DNA from: Halobacillus sp. A1
Lineage (GTDB): Bacteria > Bacillota > Bacilli > Bacillales > Halobacillaceae
Assembly: GCF_024189295.1 (NCBI RefSeq)
Contig: NZ_JAIZEN010000001.1
Span: 62,001 to 126,000, forward strand
Direction: 5' to 3'
DNA: 64,000 bases
Under the pieces are notes generated by a model. It searched no databases, was not told the DNA's origin, and saw only the letters and a program-made list of their open reading frames with translations. Of this stretch, positions 44,106 to 53,201 are shown in pieces (position 1 is the first letter of the stretch; every line of letters starts with the position of its first letter). Position numbers and translations under genes: made by a program.

Positions 44106-44119
44106 TGTAAACGTTCTAA
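44106..44119. promoter_or_regulatory. Possible cre site
   Basis: TGTAAACGTTCTAA matches the cre consensus TGWNANCGNTNWCA at all but one fixed position. It lies just downstream of Rex box 1. Chance occurrence is possible. Confidence 0.4.
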
Positions 44120-44141
44120 GCCGGTATTTTTTTGTGGGTAT

Positions 44142-44159
44142 TTGTGAAATTATTCACAA
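44142..44159. promoter_or_regulatory. Rex box 2
   Basis: TTGTGAAATTATTCACAA is a second perfect consensus Rex site, 56 bp after the first. It lies between the promoter and the gene, so it may act as a roadblock or for looping. Confidence 0.9.
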
Positions 44160-44200
44160 TTAATTGGTGAAAATTTTTGAAATTAAAGGGGCAGTTCATC

Positions 44201-45772
44201 ATGATTGTAGAAACATTTAATCCGTTCGATAACTTAGCGATTTCAGCAGCAGTAGCGGCCATTCCTATTTTATTATTTTTATTATGTTTAACTGTTTTAA
44301 GAATGAAAGGTATACAAGCTGCATTATTAAACATAGCCGTTACGTTCAGTATTGCTATTATAGTATTTGAATTGCCATTAGGTGAAGCTGTGGGGAGTGT
44401 GATCGAGGGACTCATTCAAGGGGTCATGCCTATAGGGTTTATCATTGTGATGGCCGTCTGGTTATACAAAATTTCTATGAAATCAGGAAAATTTGATGTA
44501 CTACGCGGCAGTATCGCTGGAATTTCTCAAGATCAGCGTATTCAATTATTACTTATTGGATTTTGCTTCAACGCCTTTCTTGAAGGGGCAGCCGGCTTTG
44601 GCGTACCTATTGCTATATGTGCTGTAATGTTAGTATCCTTAGGCTTTAAACCTTTGAAGGCTGCTATGCTTTGTTTAGTGGCGAATGGTGCTTCAGGAGC
44701 TTTTGGTGCGATTGGTATACCTGTAGGAATTATCGATACGTTCAGCATTGAAGGAGTATCTTCAATGGATGTTTCGGTTATGACTGCACTGACTTTACCA
44801 ATTATCAACTTTACTATTCCGTTTTTATTAATATGGATCATTGATGGATTTAAAGGAATTAAAGAAGTTTTTCCTGCAATAATAGTGACTTCTGCTACTT
44901 ATACAGTTTCACAAGCTTTGATTACAGTTTGGGTTGGGCCTGAACTGGCGGATATTATTCCTTCTTTATTAGCAATGGGAGTATTGGCGCTATTTCTTCA
45001 AAAGTGGCAGCCGCAGCATATCTTTTTACTTAATGAACAAAAAATTGAACAAGAAAAATACAGTATTGGCTCTATCGTTAAAGCTTGGTCCCCATTTTAT
45101 CTGCTGACCATTTTCATATTCATATGGAGCTTACCTGCGTTTAAAGGATTATTCGCAGAGGGGGGCTTACTTACAGGGTCGCTTATAAAATTCGGAATAC
45201 CTGGATCTTCCATTGATATCAGTCTGAATTTAATTGGAGCAACAGGCACAGCTATATTGTTAGCTGGGTTAACTACGATAGCAACAACTAAAGCGATCAA
45301 CCTTCCTGAAGGGCTCGGTCTCATTAAAAAAACGGTGGTTGAGTTCTGGATTCCTATTGTGATGATCAGCGCAATCATTGGAATTGCTAAACTAATGACT
45401 TATGGTGGACTCACTGTGGCTTTAGGAGAGGCCGTAGCCACAACAGGATCAATTTTCCCGCTGCTTTCTCCAATATTAGGATGGATTGGCGTGTTTATGA
45501 CGGGATCTGTGGTTAATAACAATACGTTATTTGCCCCGATTCAAGCAACTGCAGGAGACATTCTTGGAACAAATTCTGCCCTCTTAATTTCTGCCAACAC
45601 AGCGGGGGGAGTTATGGCAAAACTAGTATCTCCGCAATCCATCGTTATAGCGACTGCGGCCGTTGGTAAAATCGGGAGTGAAGCTATGCTTACTAAAATG
45701 GCTTTAAAATACAGCATTGCTTTATTGATCTTTGTTTGTATTTGGACATTTATCTTATCTTTCTTTTTTTAA
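44201..45772 (+). CDS. lctP: L-lactate permease (LctP family)
   Basis: The 523-residue permease has about a dozen hydrophobic segments and LctP marks: AVWLYKISMKSGKFDVLRGSIAGISQDQRIQLLLIGFCFNAFLEGAAGFGVPIAI, ANGASGAFGAIGIPVG, and the C-terminal GSVVNNNTLFAPIQATAGDILG and NTAGGVMAKLVSPQSIVIATAAVG. It moves lactate with protons. ATG 44201 with AAAGGGG is chosen over the TTG at 44177, which lies upstream of the ribosome site. Two Rex boxes indicate induction at high NADH/NAD, i.e. during fermentation. No ldh gene is adjacent, unlike in B. subtilis. Confidence 0.9.
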   Translation: MIVETFNPFDNLAISAAVAAIPILLFLLCLTVLRMKGIQAALLNIAVTFSIAIIVFELPLGEAVGSVIEGLIQGVMPIGFIIVMAVWLYKISMKSGKFDVLRGSIAGISQDQRIQLLLIGFCFNAFLEGAAGFGVPIAICAVMLVSLGFKPLKAAMLCLVANGASGAFGAIGIPVGIIDTFSIEGVSSMDVSVMTALTLPIINFTIPFLLIWIIDGFKGIKEVFPAIIVTSATYTVSQALITVWVGPELADIIPSLLAMGVLALFLQKWQPQHIFLLNEQKIEQEKYSIGSIVKAWSPFYLLTIFIFIWSLPAFKGLFAEGGLLTGSLIKFGIPGSSIDISLNLIGATGTAILLAGLTTIATTKAINLPEGLGLIKKTVVEFWIPIVMISAIIGIAKLMTYGGLTVALGEAVATTGSIFPLLSPILGWIGVFMTGSVVNNNTLFAPIQATAGDILGTNSALLISANTAGGVMAKLVSPQSIVIATAAVGKIGSEAMLTKMALKYSIALLIFVCIWTFILSFFF

Positions 45773-45792
45773 CTAACATCCGTCATCATAAC

Positions 45793-45838
45793 AAAGTCAA
45801 CGACACAGCCGAGAGTCTGTCAGTCGTTGACTTTTTAC
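45793..45838 (+). terminator. Terminator after lctP
   Basis: AAAGTCAACGAC pairs with GTCGTTGACTTT, with internal pairing ACAG/CTGT, and is followed by TT. Confidence 0.8.
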
Positions 45839-46041
45839 GTTTTATTGACCTTGGTTAAAAGGCTGTCCTACATCTTTTCCAAAATCGAGCAGAATGTTGA
45901 AATCGAGATAGAATAGGTTAAAGATCTAATCATGTAGAGAGGTACGATCAAGCAATTTTAAATTTTACAAGAAATCACTGCATAAACGAGAAGGAATGAT
46001 ACACTTTATGAAACAACATCATTCGATATAGGAGTAATCAT

Positions 46042-47646
46042 ATGAAAAATTCTCGGTTTAAGCTGAGCACAATGATCATCTTCTATGTGCTTTTAGTTGT
46101 GTTATTTTCATTATTGATCACAGACCTGCTCATTACAGAAAATACGAGCGATGACATTCGTGAACAGCTTGAAGAAAAGGCATTGATCGTTTCTCGTTCG
46201 GTAGCTGAATCACAAATTGTAAAGGAAGGTTTGAGTATTGCGGACAATGAAGAAGCCATCCAGGATTATGCGATGAGTATTCAACAGGCGACAGATGTAC
46301 TTTTTGTGGTAGTCATGGATATGGAGGGAATTCGTAAATCTCACCCGGATACTGAGCGTATCGGGGAGAGATTTGTTGGCGGGGATGAAGCGAGAGTTTT
46401 AAATGGGGAAGAGTATATATCCATGTCTGAAGGGACGTTAGGACATTCAGTACGGGCGTTCACTCCGATTTATACAGATAACGGAGATCAGGTGGGAGCC
46501 GTATCGATCGGTATTTCTTTAGATGCGGTGGAAGCTTCCCTGCAGAAAAGCCATCAAAATATCTTGATTGGTTCACTGATTGGTGTGCTTGTTGGTGTGC
46601 TTGGCGCTTTTCTTTTAGCGCGATATATCAAAAAGAGTTTATTTGGATTAGAACCTGTCGCCATCGCAAGAATTCATGAGGAACGTAATCGGATGCTCCA
46701 GTCTGTAAGAGAAGGCATCATTGCTGTGGACGCAGAGGCGAAAATTACGCTCGTGAACAAATCAGCTCGTGACATTTTTCATAAGGCAGGCATAGAGACA
46801 GAAGACCCTGTCGGACTGCACGTGTCGGACTACCTTCCTCATTCGATGCTGGAGAGAGTTTTGCAGACGGGGGAGTCTGAGCTAGATGAGGAACAGATCA
46901 TCAACGGGTCATCGATTATTGTTAACAGAGTCCCGTTAATTGTGAATGAAGAAGTAGTCGGTGCTATTTCAACGTTTCGAGATAAAACAGAGGTGAACCA
47001 ACTGGCGGAACAGCTGACGGGTGTAAGGTTGTACGCGGAATCGCTCCGTGCCCAATCACACGAATTCAAAAATAAACTTCATGTACTCCTCGGTATGATT
47101 GAAATGCAATCCTATCAAGAAGTGAAATCCTATATTAAACAAGTAGTGGACCATCAAGTCCATGAAACGGATACGATTACGAATAAATTGAAAGACCCTG
47201 CCCTGGCTGGATTTCTGATTGGTAAATTAAGTTATGCCAGAGAACAGAACGTGCACCTCTCAGTGACTTGTGAAACTGTAATCCCAGCATCTGAGGATTC
47301 CAGGGTAACGCATGAATTAGTAACGATTATAGGAAATCTTTTGGACAATGCTATAGAAAGCATGACGTCAAATAAAGAAAAGAGAATATCACTCATTCTC
47401 TCCTATGTAGATGATTTACTTTCTATTGAAGTCGCCGACACAGGTGTGGGGATGGATGAAGACATGCAGGCAGAAGTATTTAAAAAAGGAGTATCTGCAA
47501 AAGGGACGGACCGCGGCTATGGATTACACCTCGTTAAAGCGAGTGTGGAAGCACTGGGTGGGTCCATCGAGATGTATTCTGAATTGAATCAAGGAACAAC
47601 ATTCAATGTAATCGTTCCTTATGAATCGGAGGTAGAGACGGAATGA
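46042..47646 (+). CDS. malK: CitA/DcuS-type sensor histidine kinase, MalK-like
   Basis: The 534-residue kinase has a first membrane helix (about 8-28), an outside PAS-like sensor domain (about 35-170) with DVLFVVVMDMEGIRKSHPD, and a second helix (about 175-195). A cytoplasmic PAS domain starts VREGIIAVDAEAKITLVNKSARDIF. The phospho-His is H340 in AQSHEFKNKLHVLLGMIEMQ, typical of the CitA/DcuS class. The ATPase domain has NLLDNAIESM and GVGMDEDM. The 3' end overlaps the regulator gene by 4 bp. With malic enzyme and a malate carrier downstream, the likely signal is external malate. Confidence 0.87.
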   Translation: MKNSRFKLSTMIIFYVLLVVLFSLLITDLLITENTSDDIREQLEEKALIVSRSVAESQIVKEGLSIADNEEAIQDYAMSIQQATDVLFVVVMDMEGIRKSHPDTERIGERFVGGDEARVLNGEEYISMSEGTLGHSVRAFTPIYTDNGDQVGAVSIGISLDAVEASLQKSHQNILIGSLIGVLVGVLGAFLLARYIKKSLFGLEPVAIARIHEERNRMLQSVREGIIAVDAEAKITLVNKSARDIFHKAGIETEDPVGLHVSDYLPHSMLERVLQTGESELDEEQIINGSSIIVNRVPLIVNEEVVGAISTFRDKTEVNQLAEQLTGVRLYAESLRAQSHEFKNKLHVLLGMIEMQSYQEVKSYIKQVVDHQVHETDTITNKLKDPALAGFLIGKLSYAREQNVHLSVTCETVIPASEDSRVTHELVTIIGNLLDNAIESMTSNKEKRISLILSYVDDLLSIEVADTGVGMDEDMQAEVFKKGVSAKGTDRGYGLHLVKASVEALGGSIEMYSELNQGTTFNVIVPYESEVETE

Positions 47647-48350
47647 TTCACGTGCTAATTGTAGAAGATGATCCGATGGTAGCTGATTTGAACAAAAAGT
47701 ATATCGAACAAGTGGAAGGTTTCCACCTTGTCGAAGAGGCCTCGAATGTTGAAGAAGCGTACCAGTGCCTTGATCGGACAAAGGTGGATCTGGTCCTGCT
47801 TGACGTCTATATGCCGGGGAGAAATGGAATAGATTTGCTGAAAGAATTAAGAGGGAAAGATGAACAAATCGACGTTATTCTCATAACAGCCGCTTCAGAA
47901 AAAGAACAAATCCAGCAGTCCCTCCGACTTGGGGCCGTGGATTACCTGATCAAACCTTTTGAATTCGAACGACTTCATGAAGCTTTGAAAAAATATAAAG
48001 AGAACTATGATGTCCTGCAGGATAAACGTAAAGTAAGTCAGGACGAGCTCGATCAGATTTTCAGTAAGCCTGAACGCCAAAGCAGCCATAGGGTTCAAGT
48101 GCCTAAAGGAATGACGAAAACAACACTGGACCACATCATCCAGGTGATCCGTCAGAAAAAACAAGCCTCTTTTTCCACCGAAGACATTGCTCGGGATACA
48201 GATATTTCTCGAGTCTCGGTACGTAAATATTTAAAGTTTCTAAAAAATATAGATTTCCTTGAAGAAACACTCATTTATGGAGTAGGGCGCCCAGTCTATC
48301 AATACCGGATAAAAACAGCAAGCCCGATAGATTTCGAGTTCTATCATTAG
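47643..48350 (+). CDS. malR: CitB/DcuR-type response regulator, MalR-like
   Basis: The 235-residue regulator has a receiver domain (1-120) with VEDD, phospho-Asp D54 in VLLDVYMPGRNG and Lys in YLIKPFEF. A linker and a C-terminal helix-turn-helix (about 175-225) follow: FSTEDIARDTDISRVSVRKYLKFL, typical of the CitB family. It should activate the malic enzyme and carrier genes that follow. GGAGG precedes ATG 47643 inside malK. Confidence 0.87.
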   Translation: MIHVLIVEDDPMVADLNKKYIEQVEGFHLVEEASNVEEAYQCLDRTKVDLVLLDVYMPGRNGIDLLKELRGKDEQIDVILITAASEKEQIQQSLRLGAVDYLIKPFEFERLHEALKKYKENYDVLQDKRKVSQDELDQIFSKPERQSSHRVQVPKGMTKTTLDHIIQVIRQKKQASFSTEDIARDTDISRVSVRKYLKFLKNIDFLEETLIYGVGRPVYQYRIKTASPIDFEFYH

Positions 48351-48351
48351 A

Positions 48352-48380
48352 AAGCAGCCCATGTCGGCTGCTTTTTTTAA
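48352..48380 (+). terminator. Terminator after malR
   Basis: AAGCAGCC pairs with GGCTGCTT around a 6-nt loop, followed by TTTTT. Confidence 0.85.
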
Positions 48381-48395
48381 TTACAATAAGATTTT

Positions 48396-48470
48396 TATTT
48401 TCATATGATAGGCATTCGGAAAGTTTGCTTATATGATAAGACTTATTAGTGAAAGCGGTTACTTATATGG
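48396..48470. promoter_or_regulatory. Putative MalR/CcpA control region of malic enzyme
   Basis: Related elements TTTCATATGATAG, CTTATATGATAAG and ACTTATATGGG recur here and may be MalR sites. TGAAAGCGGTTACT at 48450-48463 matches the cre consensus except for the last base. The region lies directly before the malic enzyme gene. Confidence 0.5.
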
Positions 48471-48482
48471 GAGGTTAGGCAA

Positions 48483-49664
48483 ATGAGCAGAGAAGATTTG
48501 AAAGAAGAAACTTTAAATTTGCATAGGACGTTCAGAGGGAAAATAGAGGTGACGAGTAAATTGCCTGTAGATACGGAAGAGGACTTGAGTTTAGTTTACA
48601 CTCCTGGAGTCGCTGATATATGTCAAGCTATTGTGGACAATCCTGATGAAGCCGACGAGCTGACATCCAAGGGGAATATGGTAGCGGTCGTTACAGACGG
48701 AACAGCCGTATTGGGACTAGGTGACATTGGTCCGAAAGCAGCCATGCCAGTTATGGAAGGCAAGAGCCTGTTATTTAAAAAGTTTGCCGGAATCGATGCT
48801 TTTCCTATATGCCTCGACACTAAGAATACGGAAGAAATCATCTCCATTGTCAAAGCCTTAGCACCGACTTTCTCTGGTATTAACCTCGAGGACATTTCCT
48901 CTCCAAGGTGCTTTGAAATTGAAGCAAGATTAAAGCAGGAGTTGGACATCCCTGTCTTTCATGATGATCAGCACGGCACAGCCATTGTCGTGTTAGCTGC
49001 TTTAATCAATTCCTTGAAAATCACCGGAAAATCGAAAAGCTCCATAAAGGTTGTAATTAATGGTGCCGGGGCTGCAGGATTAGCGATCGCTGACTTACTT
49101 TTATATGCCGGTTTCCACGATGTGACTCTGGTCAGTCTCGAAGGCGTTATAAGAAAAGGTGCCTCGTGGATGAATGAGAGACAGGCTGTTATGTCGGAAA
49201 GAACAAACTTAAATGGAGTGGACGGAGGGTTAAGTGAGGCCATTGTAGGAGCGGATGTTTTCATTGGAGTTTCTGCTCCAGAAATTTTAAGTAAAAATCA
49301 GATCCAGATGATGAAAAGGGATCCGATTATCTTTGCTATGGCTAACCCTGTTCCAGAAATCTATCCTGAAGACGCCTTAGAAGCGGGAGCCCGCATCGTA
49401 GGAACAGGACGTTCCGATTATCCAAATCAAATTAATAATTTGCTTGCTTTCCCCGGAATTTTCAAAGGGGCCCTCAATCAAAAAGTGAGAGATATTACGG
49501 TCGATATGAAGGTAGCTGCGGCCGAAGGAATTGCAGCCGTCGTTTCCGATGAAGAATTATGCCCGGAATACGTTATTCCCAGTGCTTTGAACAAAACCGT
49601 AGCTCAAGCTGTTGCCCATGCCGTGGAGCGAACCGTAAGTAATAAAGTAGAGTGCTTCGTGTAA
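48483..49664 (+). CDS. Malic enzyme (short bacterial type, YtsJ-like)
   Basis: The 393-residue enzyme decarboxylates malate to pyruvate with NAD(P). It has LVYTPGVADICQAI (catalytic Tyr), GDIGPKAAMPVMEGKSLLFKKFAGIDAFPICLDT, NLEDISSPRCFEIE, FHDDQHGTAIVVLAALINSLK, the NAD(P) site VVINGAGAAGLAIADLLL, and FAMANPVPEI. The size matches the 400-residue YtsJ/MaeB catalytic type rather than the 560-residue MaeA type. GGGAGG precedes ATG 48483. It lies between malKR and the malate carrier, so it probably feeds imported malate into pyruvate. Confidence 0.92.
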   Translation: MSREDLKEETLNLHRTFRGKIEVTSKLPVDTEEDLSLVYTPGVADICQAIVDNPDEADELTSKGNMVAVVTDGTAVLGLGDIGPKAAMPVMEGKSLLFKKFAGIDAFPICLDTKNTEEIISIVKALAPTFSGINLEDISSPRCFEIEARLKQELDIPVFHDDQHGTAIVVLAALINSLKITGKSKSSIKVVINGAGAAGLAIADLLLYAGFHDVTLVSLEGVIRKGASWMNERQAVMSERTNLNGVDGGLSEAIVGADVFIGVSAPEILSKNQIQMMKRDPIIFAMANPVPEIYPEDALEAGARIVGTGRSDYPNQINNLLAFPGIFKGALNQKVRDITVDMKVAAAEGIAAVVSDEELCPEYVIPSALNKTVAQAVAHAVERTVSNKVECFV

Positions 49665-49677
49665 AGCGAAGCACTCT
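49649..49677 (+). other. Hairpin spanning the malic enzyme stop codon
   Basis: AGAGTGCTTCG (49649-49659) and CGAAGCACTCT (49667-49677) form a perfect 11-bp stem; the stop codon TAA (49662-49664) lies in the loop. There is no T run. It may stabilise the upstream mRNA or tune expression of the carrier gene 28 bp later. Confidence 0.6.
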
Positions 49678-49705
49678 GAATCCATAACAAAAAGGAGAGA
49701 TTCAC

Positions 49706-51034
49706 ATGTCCAGCTCAGCTGAAAGAGTACAGAATTACTCAACAGAAACGTCAACAGTCCCCTTTTTAAAAAAAGAAAAGAAAGCGGTTACAATATTTGG
49801 TCTTCCTCTCATTTGGTTTTTTGTAATGACGGGCCTTACGTTAGTCAGTATGTATACAGGGAATTTACCGGGAGGAATGCTTGGCAGTCTGCTCGTCATG
49901 ATGGTATTGGGAGAGCTTTTTGGATGGATTGGAGACAATACTCCGGTGTTGAAAACCTATTTAGGAGGCGGAGCAATATTAGCCATCTTTGGTGCAGCGT
50001 ATATGGTGTATGCTGGTTTTATACCGGACTCCACAGTTACAATGATTAACGGGTTTATGAAAGATGGAGGGTTCTTGAACTTTTATATTGCTGCTTTAAT
50101 TACTGGAAGTATTCTTGGAATGAATAAAAAAATATTAATAAAAGTGGGCCTCAAATACTTTTTACCGATCTTTGGTGCAGTGATCGGGGCTATGGCTGTT
50201 GCCGGCCTATTCGGTGCATTAGTCGGATTCTCGTTAACTGATGCCGTTCTTGTTATTACGATGCCGATCATGGGCGGAGGAATGGGAGCGGGAGCCGTTC
50301 CAATGAGCCAGATTTACAGTGAATTAATGGGAAATGACCCGAGTTATTATATTTCCATGCTTGTTCCTGCCCTGGCACTTGGTAACGTGTTCGCTATTAT
50401 TCTTGCGAGCATGCTGAATATCCTTGGCAAAAAAGTCCCGTCTTTAACAGGTAATGGGCAGCTGCTGAAGGGATTCGAATATAAAGAAGAAAAATCGACT
50501 TTTGACATACAAAAGATGGGGATCGGATTAATGGCGGCCATCATATTTTTCACGGTCGGTACATTATTGGCCAGCTTCATCCCACTTCACGCATATGCAT
50601 TAATGATTATTATTGTGGCCATAGCTAAAATCGCAGATGTTATTCCACGAAGTATTTTAGACGGGGCGAACCAGTGGTATAAGTTCGTTGCTAAAAACTG
50701 GACCCTCGCTCTGCTGTTCGGAATTGGAATTGCTTACACCGATTTAAATACAGTGCTTCAAGCCTTGACACTGCAATATATTATTACAGTACTCGGAGTT
50801 GTAATAGGAGCTGTCATTGGTGCTGGTTTACTCGGTAAACTCGTGGGATTCTATCCGATCGAATCGGCAATAACGGCTGGTTTGTGTATGGCGAATATGG
50901 GAGGGACAGGAGATGTTGCTGTGCTTTCCTCATCGAAAAGGATGGAGCTTATGCCTTTCGCCCAGATCTCCTCTCGTTTAGGCGGCGCAATCATCCTGCT
51001 GCTGGCTGGTTTGATTATTCCTCTATTAATATGA
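49706..51034 (+). CDS. maeN: 2-hydroxycarboxylate transporter (MaeN/CimH family), sodium-malate symporter
   Basis: The 442-residue carrier has about 11 hydrophobic segments and 2HCT family loops: GGGAILAIFGAAYMVYAG, PIMGGGMGAGAVPMSQIYSELMG (first GGxG reentrant loop), LLGKLVGFYPIESAITAGLCMANMGGTGDVAVLSSSKRMELMPFAQISSRLGGA (second loop). It imports malate with sodium, or citrate/malate with protons; sodium fits a halophile. AAAAGGAGAG precedes ATG 49706. It is transcribed with malic enzyme and closed by a terminator. Confidence 0.88.
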   Translation: MSSSAERVQNYSTETSTVPFLKKEKKAVTIFGLPLIWFFVMTGLTLVSMYTGNLPGGMLGSLLVMMVLGELFGWIGDNTPVLKTYLGGGAILAIFGAAYMVYAGFIPDSTVTMINGFMKDGGFLNFYIAALITGSILGMNKKILIKVGLKYFLPIFGAVIGAMAVAGLFGALVGFSLTDAVLVITMPIMGGGMGAGAVPMSQIYSELMGNDPSYYISMLVPALALGNVFAIILASMLNILGKKVPSLTGNGQLLKGFEYKEEKSTFDIQKMGIGLMAAIIFFTVGTLLASFIPLHAYALMIIIVAIAKIADVIPRSILDGANQWYKFVAKNWTLALLFGIGIAYTDLNTVLQALTLQYIITVLGVVIGAVIGAGLLGKLVGFYPIESAITAGLCMANMGGTGDVAVLSSSKRMELMPFAQISSRLGGAIILLLAGLIIPLLI

Positions 51035-51050
51035 AAATTTTATCTCTAAT

Positions 51051-51087
51051 AAGGGTCTGTTCTCTACATGGGGACAGGCCCTTTTAT
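51051..51087 (+). terminator. Terminator after maeN
   Basis: AAGGGTCTGT pairs with ACAGGCCCTT around a 15-nt loop, followed by TTATT. Confidence 0.75.
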
Positions 51088-51261
51088 TCTGCTAATCATC
51101 TATGGATAAGTCATTCTGGAATTAATGAGATGGAGATAAAATATGAACGTTTATTGTTGTTTTTAAAAAAATGTTCGTTAATTGCTTGTATTACCTTGAT
51201 ATATAGTAGTGATAGGGGATAAAATAACGGTAAATCAAAAACATTCAGGAGGATTTTCGCC

Positions 51262-52440
51262 ATGTATGGAGCACCAAACCAACAAAATGCCAAAAAGATC
51301 ATGCTGCTAGGGGCAGGGGAGTTAGGAAAAGAAGTTGTTATTGAGGCGCAGCGGCTAGGGGTAGAAACCATTGCTGTTGATCGATATGAAGGGGCGCCAG
51401 CGATGCAGGCAGCCCATCGTTTTCATGTTATAGATATGCTGGACGGCAGCCAACTGCGCGAAGTGATCGAACAAGAAAAACCTGATTTTATCGTACCTGA
51501 AATAGAAGCTATTGCGACAGCCACCCTGTTAGAAATGGAGCAGGAAGGGTATCACGTGATCCCTACAGCTTACGCCACCCAATTAACGATGGATCGGGAA
51601 GGCATACGTCGCCTGGCCAGTGAAAAACTCGATCTTCCAACTGCCAAATACGAGTTTGCCAATTCCTTGGAAGAATTAAATGAAGCAGTAAACGTTATCG
51701 GAACGCCGTGCGTAATCAAACCTATTATGAGTTCTTCTGGAAAAGGGCAAAGTTTGTGCAGGACAGAAGAGGATGTCGAAGATTCCTGGCAGGAAGCCAT
51801 CAAAAGCGGACGTGGCAAAAGTACACGTGTGATCGTAGAAGAGTTCATTCATTTTGAATCGGAAATTACTCTGTTAACCGTCCGCTCTTCCACAGGCACA
51901 TGTTACTGTCCGCCCATTGGTCATCTCCAACAGGGCGGAGATTACATTCAATCGTGGCAGCCCCATGGGATGAGCGAAGAAAACATCAGACAGGCAAAGG
52001 ACATTGCGAAAAAAGTAACTGATGAGATCGGAGGGTATGGCGTCTTCGGAGTTGAGTTATTTATTACATCAAATGGAGTGTACTTTAGTGAAGTATCTCC
52101 GCGGCCTCACGATACTGGAATGGTGACCTTGATCACGCAGGATCTATCGGAGTTTGCTCTTCATGTACGGGCGATTTTAGGATATCCAGTAGAAGATATT
52201 CAGCTTGTCACCGCAGGGGCAAGCCACGCTGTGAAATCTGCAATTGAAAGCAATAACTATCAAATATCTGGAATAGCTAATGCACTAACTGTGCCTCGCA
52301 CTCAAGTACGGATCTTTGGTAAGCCTTCTACCAATATCGGCCGCCGCATGGCTGTAGTGCTCACCCAGGCGGAAAGTGTAGAAGAAGCAAGCGCGAGGGC
52401 CAAAGAGGCAGCTTCTCAAATGAATATAGGAAGTACTTAA
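51262..52440 (+). CDS. purT: Formate-dependent phosphoribosylglycinamide formyltransferase
   Basis: The 392-residue ATP-grasp enzyme formylates GAR with formate and ATP in purine synthesis, independent of folate. It has [120 protein letters not shown] and [23 protein letters not shown] precedes ATG 51262. It stands alone, away from the pur operon. No PurR box was recognised upstream. Confidence 0.94.
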   Translation: MYGAPNQQNAKKIMLLGAGELGKEVVIEAQRLGVETIAVDRYEGAPAMQAAHRFHVIDMLDGSQLREVIEQEKPDFIVPEIEAIATATLLEMEQEGYHVIPTAYATQLTMDREGIRRLASEKLDLPTAKYEFANSLEELNEAVNVIGTPCVIKPIMSSSGKGQSLCRTEEDVEDSWQEAIKSGRGKSTRVIVEEFIHFESEITLLTVRSSTGTCYCPPIGHLQQGGDYIQSWQPHGMSEENIRQAKDIAKKVTDEIGGYGVFGVELFITSNGVYFSEVSPRPHDTGMVTLITQDLSEFALHVRAILGYPVEDIQLVTAGASHAVKSAIESNNYQISGIANALTVPRTQVRIFGKPSTNIGRRMAVVLTQAESVEEASARAKEAASQMNIGST

Positions 52441-52506
52441 ATACAACGGCTGTTATGGAATAAGAGAAGAATGTTGCTCAGTTTTATGTTTGCCGTTAAA
52501 CACACG

Positions 52507-52540
52507 AAAGGGATCCTAAACAAAAAGGGTCCCTTTTTTT
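52507..52540 (+). terminator. Terminator after purT
   Basis: AAGGGATCC pairs with GGGTCCCTT with one wobble, followed by TTTTTG. Confidence 0.78.
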
Positions 52541-52826
52541 GTTCAATAAACAGATTGTTACTTAGAAAATCCACAAAATATAGTAAACACAGAGTATTTT
52601 AATTAGTAGATGGTCACAGCCTGAAAAAGCAGCCTTCAAACGCCTGTAAAAATTCTGCGATAGGCTTAAAGATGTTTCAATTTCCTAAATAAAGGATACA
52701 TTCCTACCATGATGGTTAAATAAAGCCATATAAATATATGCAGAACATATAGTTCCTTTTAAGAGAGTTTATTAAATAGCATGCAGGATTCCGGAAGAAT
52801 CAATTCCCAGATATTAGTGAGAGTCA

Positions 52827-52945
52827 GGGATTGCGGGAAACGATTCGCTTTCCGTGGGCGTGCACTGAGCTTACTCAGGCTACGCCTTCCGGGGTCTCAT
52901 CTAACCCGCGTATCCCACAGGAGTCTTGCCGTTTCCCTCCATCCC
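52827..52945. repeat. Inverted-repeat family copy
   Basis: Arms GGGATTGCGGGAAACG (52827-52842) and CGTTTCCCTCCATCCC (52930-52945) pair at 14 of 16 positions. The middle has TTCGCTTTCCGTGGGCG, CTACGCCTTCCGGGGTCTCA and TATCCCACAGGAGTCTTGCC. Confidence 0.82.
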
Positions 52946-53023
52946 TTGCGTTATGTGAATTCCAGGCATCGACTATGCTCTCTCCCTTACAATAAGGGTG
53001 GTTTCGTATCTCGCCTTATAGTA

Positions 53024-53147
53024 ATGGGTTCTTGGAAATGGTGAGACTCCTGCGGGAAAGGATAGACTGGCAAGACCCCACAGAGCTTTTAGCTCGAGGA
53101 GGCTTGCCGTCTTCCCCGCGGAAAGCGATCAATTTCCAAGAACCCAT
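53024..53147. repeat. Inverted-repeat family copy, opposite orientation
   Basis: Perfect 16-nt arms ATGGGTTCTTGGAAAT (53024-53039) and their complement (53132-53147) flank the same internal motifs on the other strand: GAGACTCCTGCGGGAAAGGATA, GCAAGACCCCACAGAGC and CCCCGCGGAAAGCGAT. Confidence 0.85.
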
Positions 53148-53201
53148 TCTTCAAGCAAGAATAACGAAACCTATCTGAGATTTTAAATATAAGGAGAATA
53201 A

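Larger units (their letters stand above)
52441..53201. other. Intergenic region with terminator and two repeat copies
   Basis: The 760-bp gap holds the purT terminator and two full repeat copies in inverted orientation to each other. The 87-codon plus-strand frame at 52781-53044 runs through the repeats and is not considered a gene. The promoter for the dehydrogenase was not located. Confidence 0.65.

Noticed and set aside
52781-53044. 87-codon plus-strand ORF
   Set aside because: It lies within repeat DNA and has no ribosome site.
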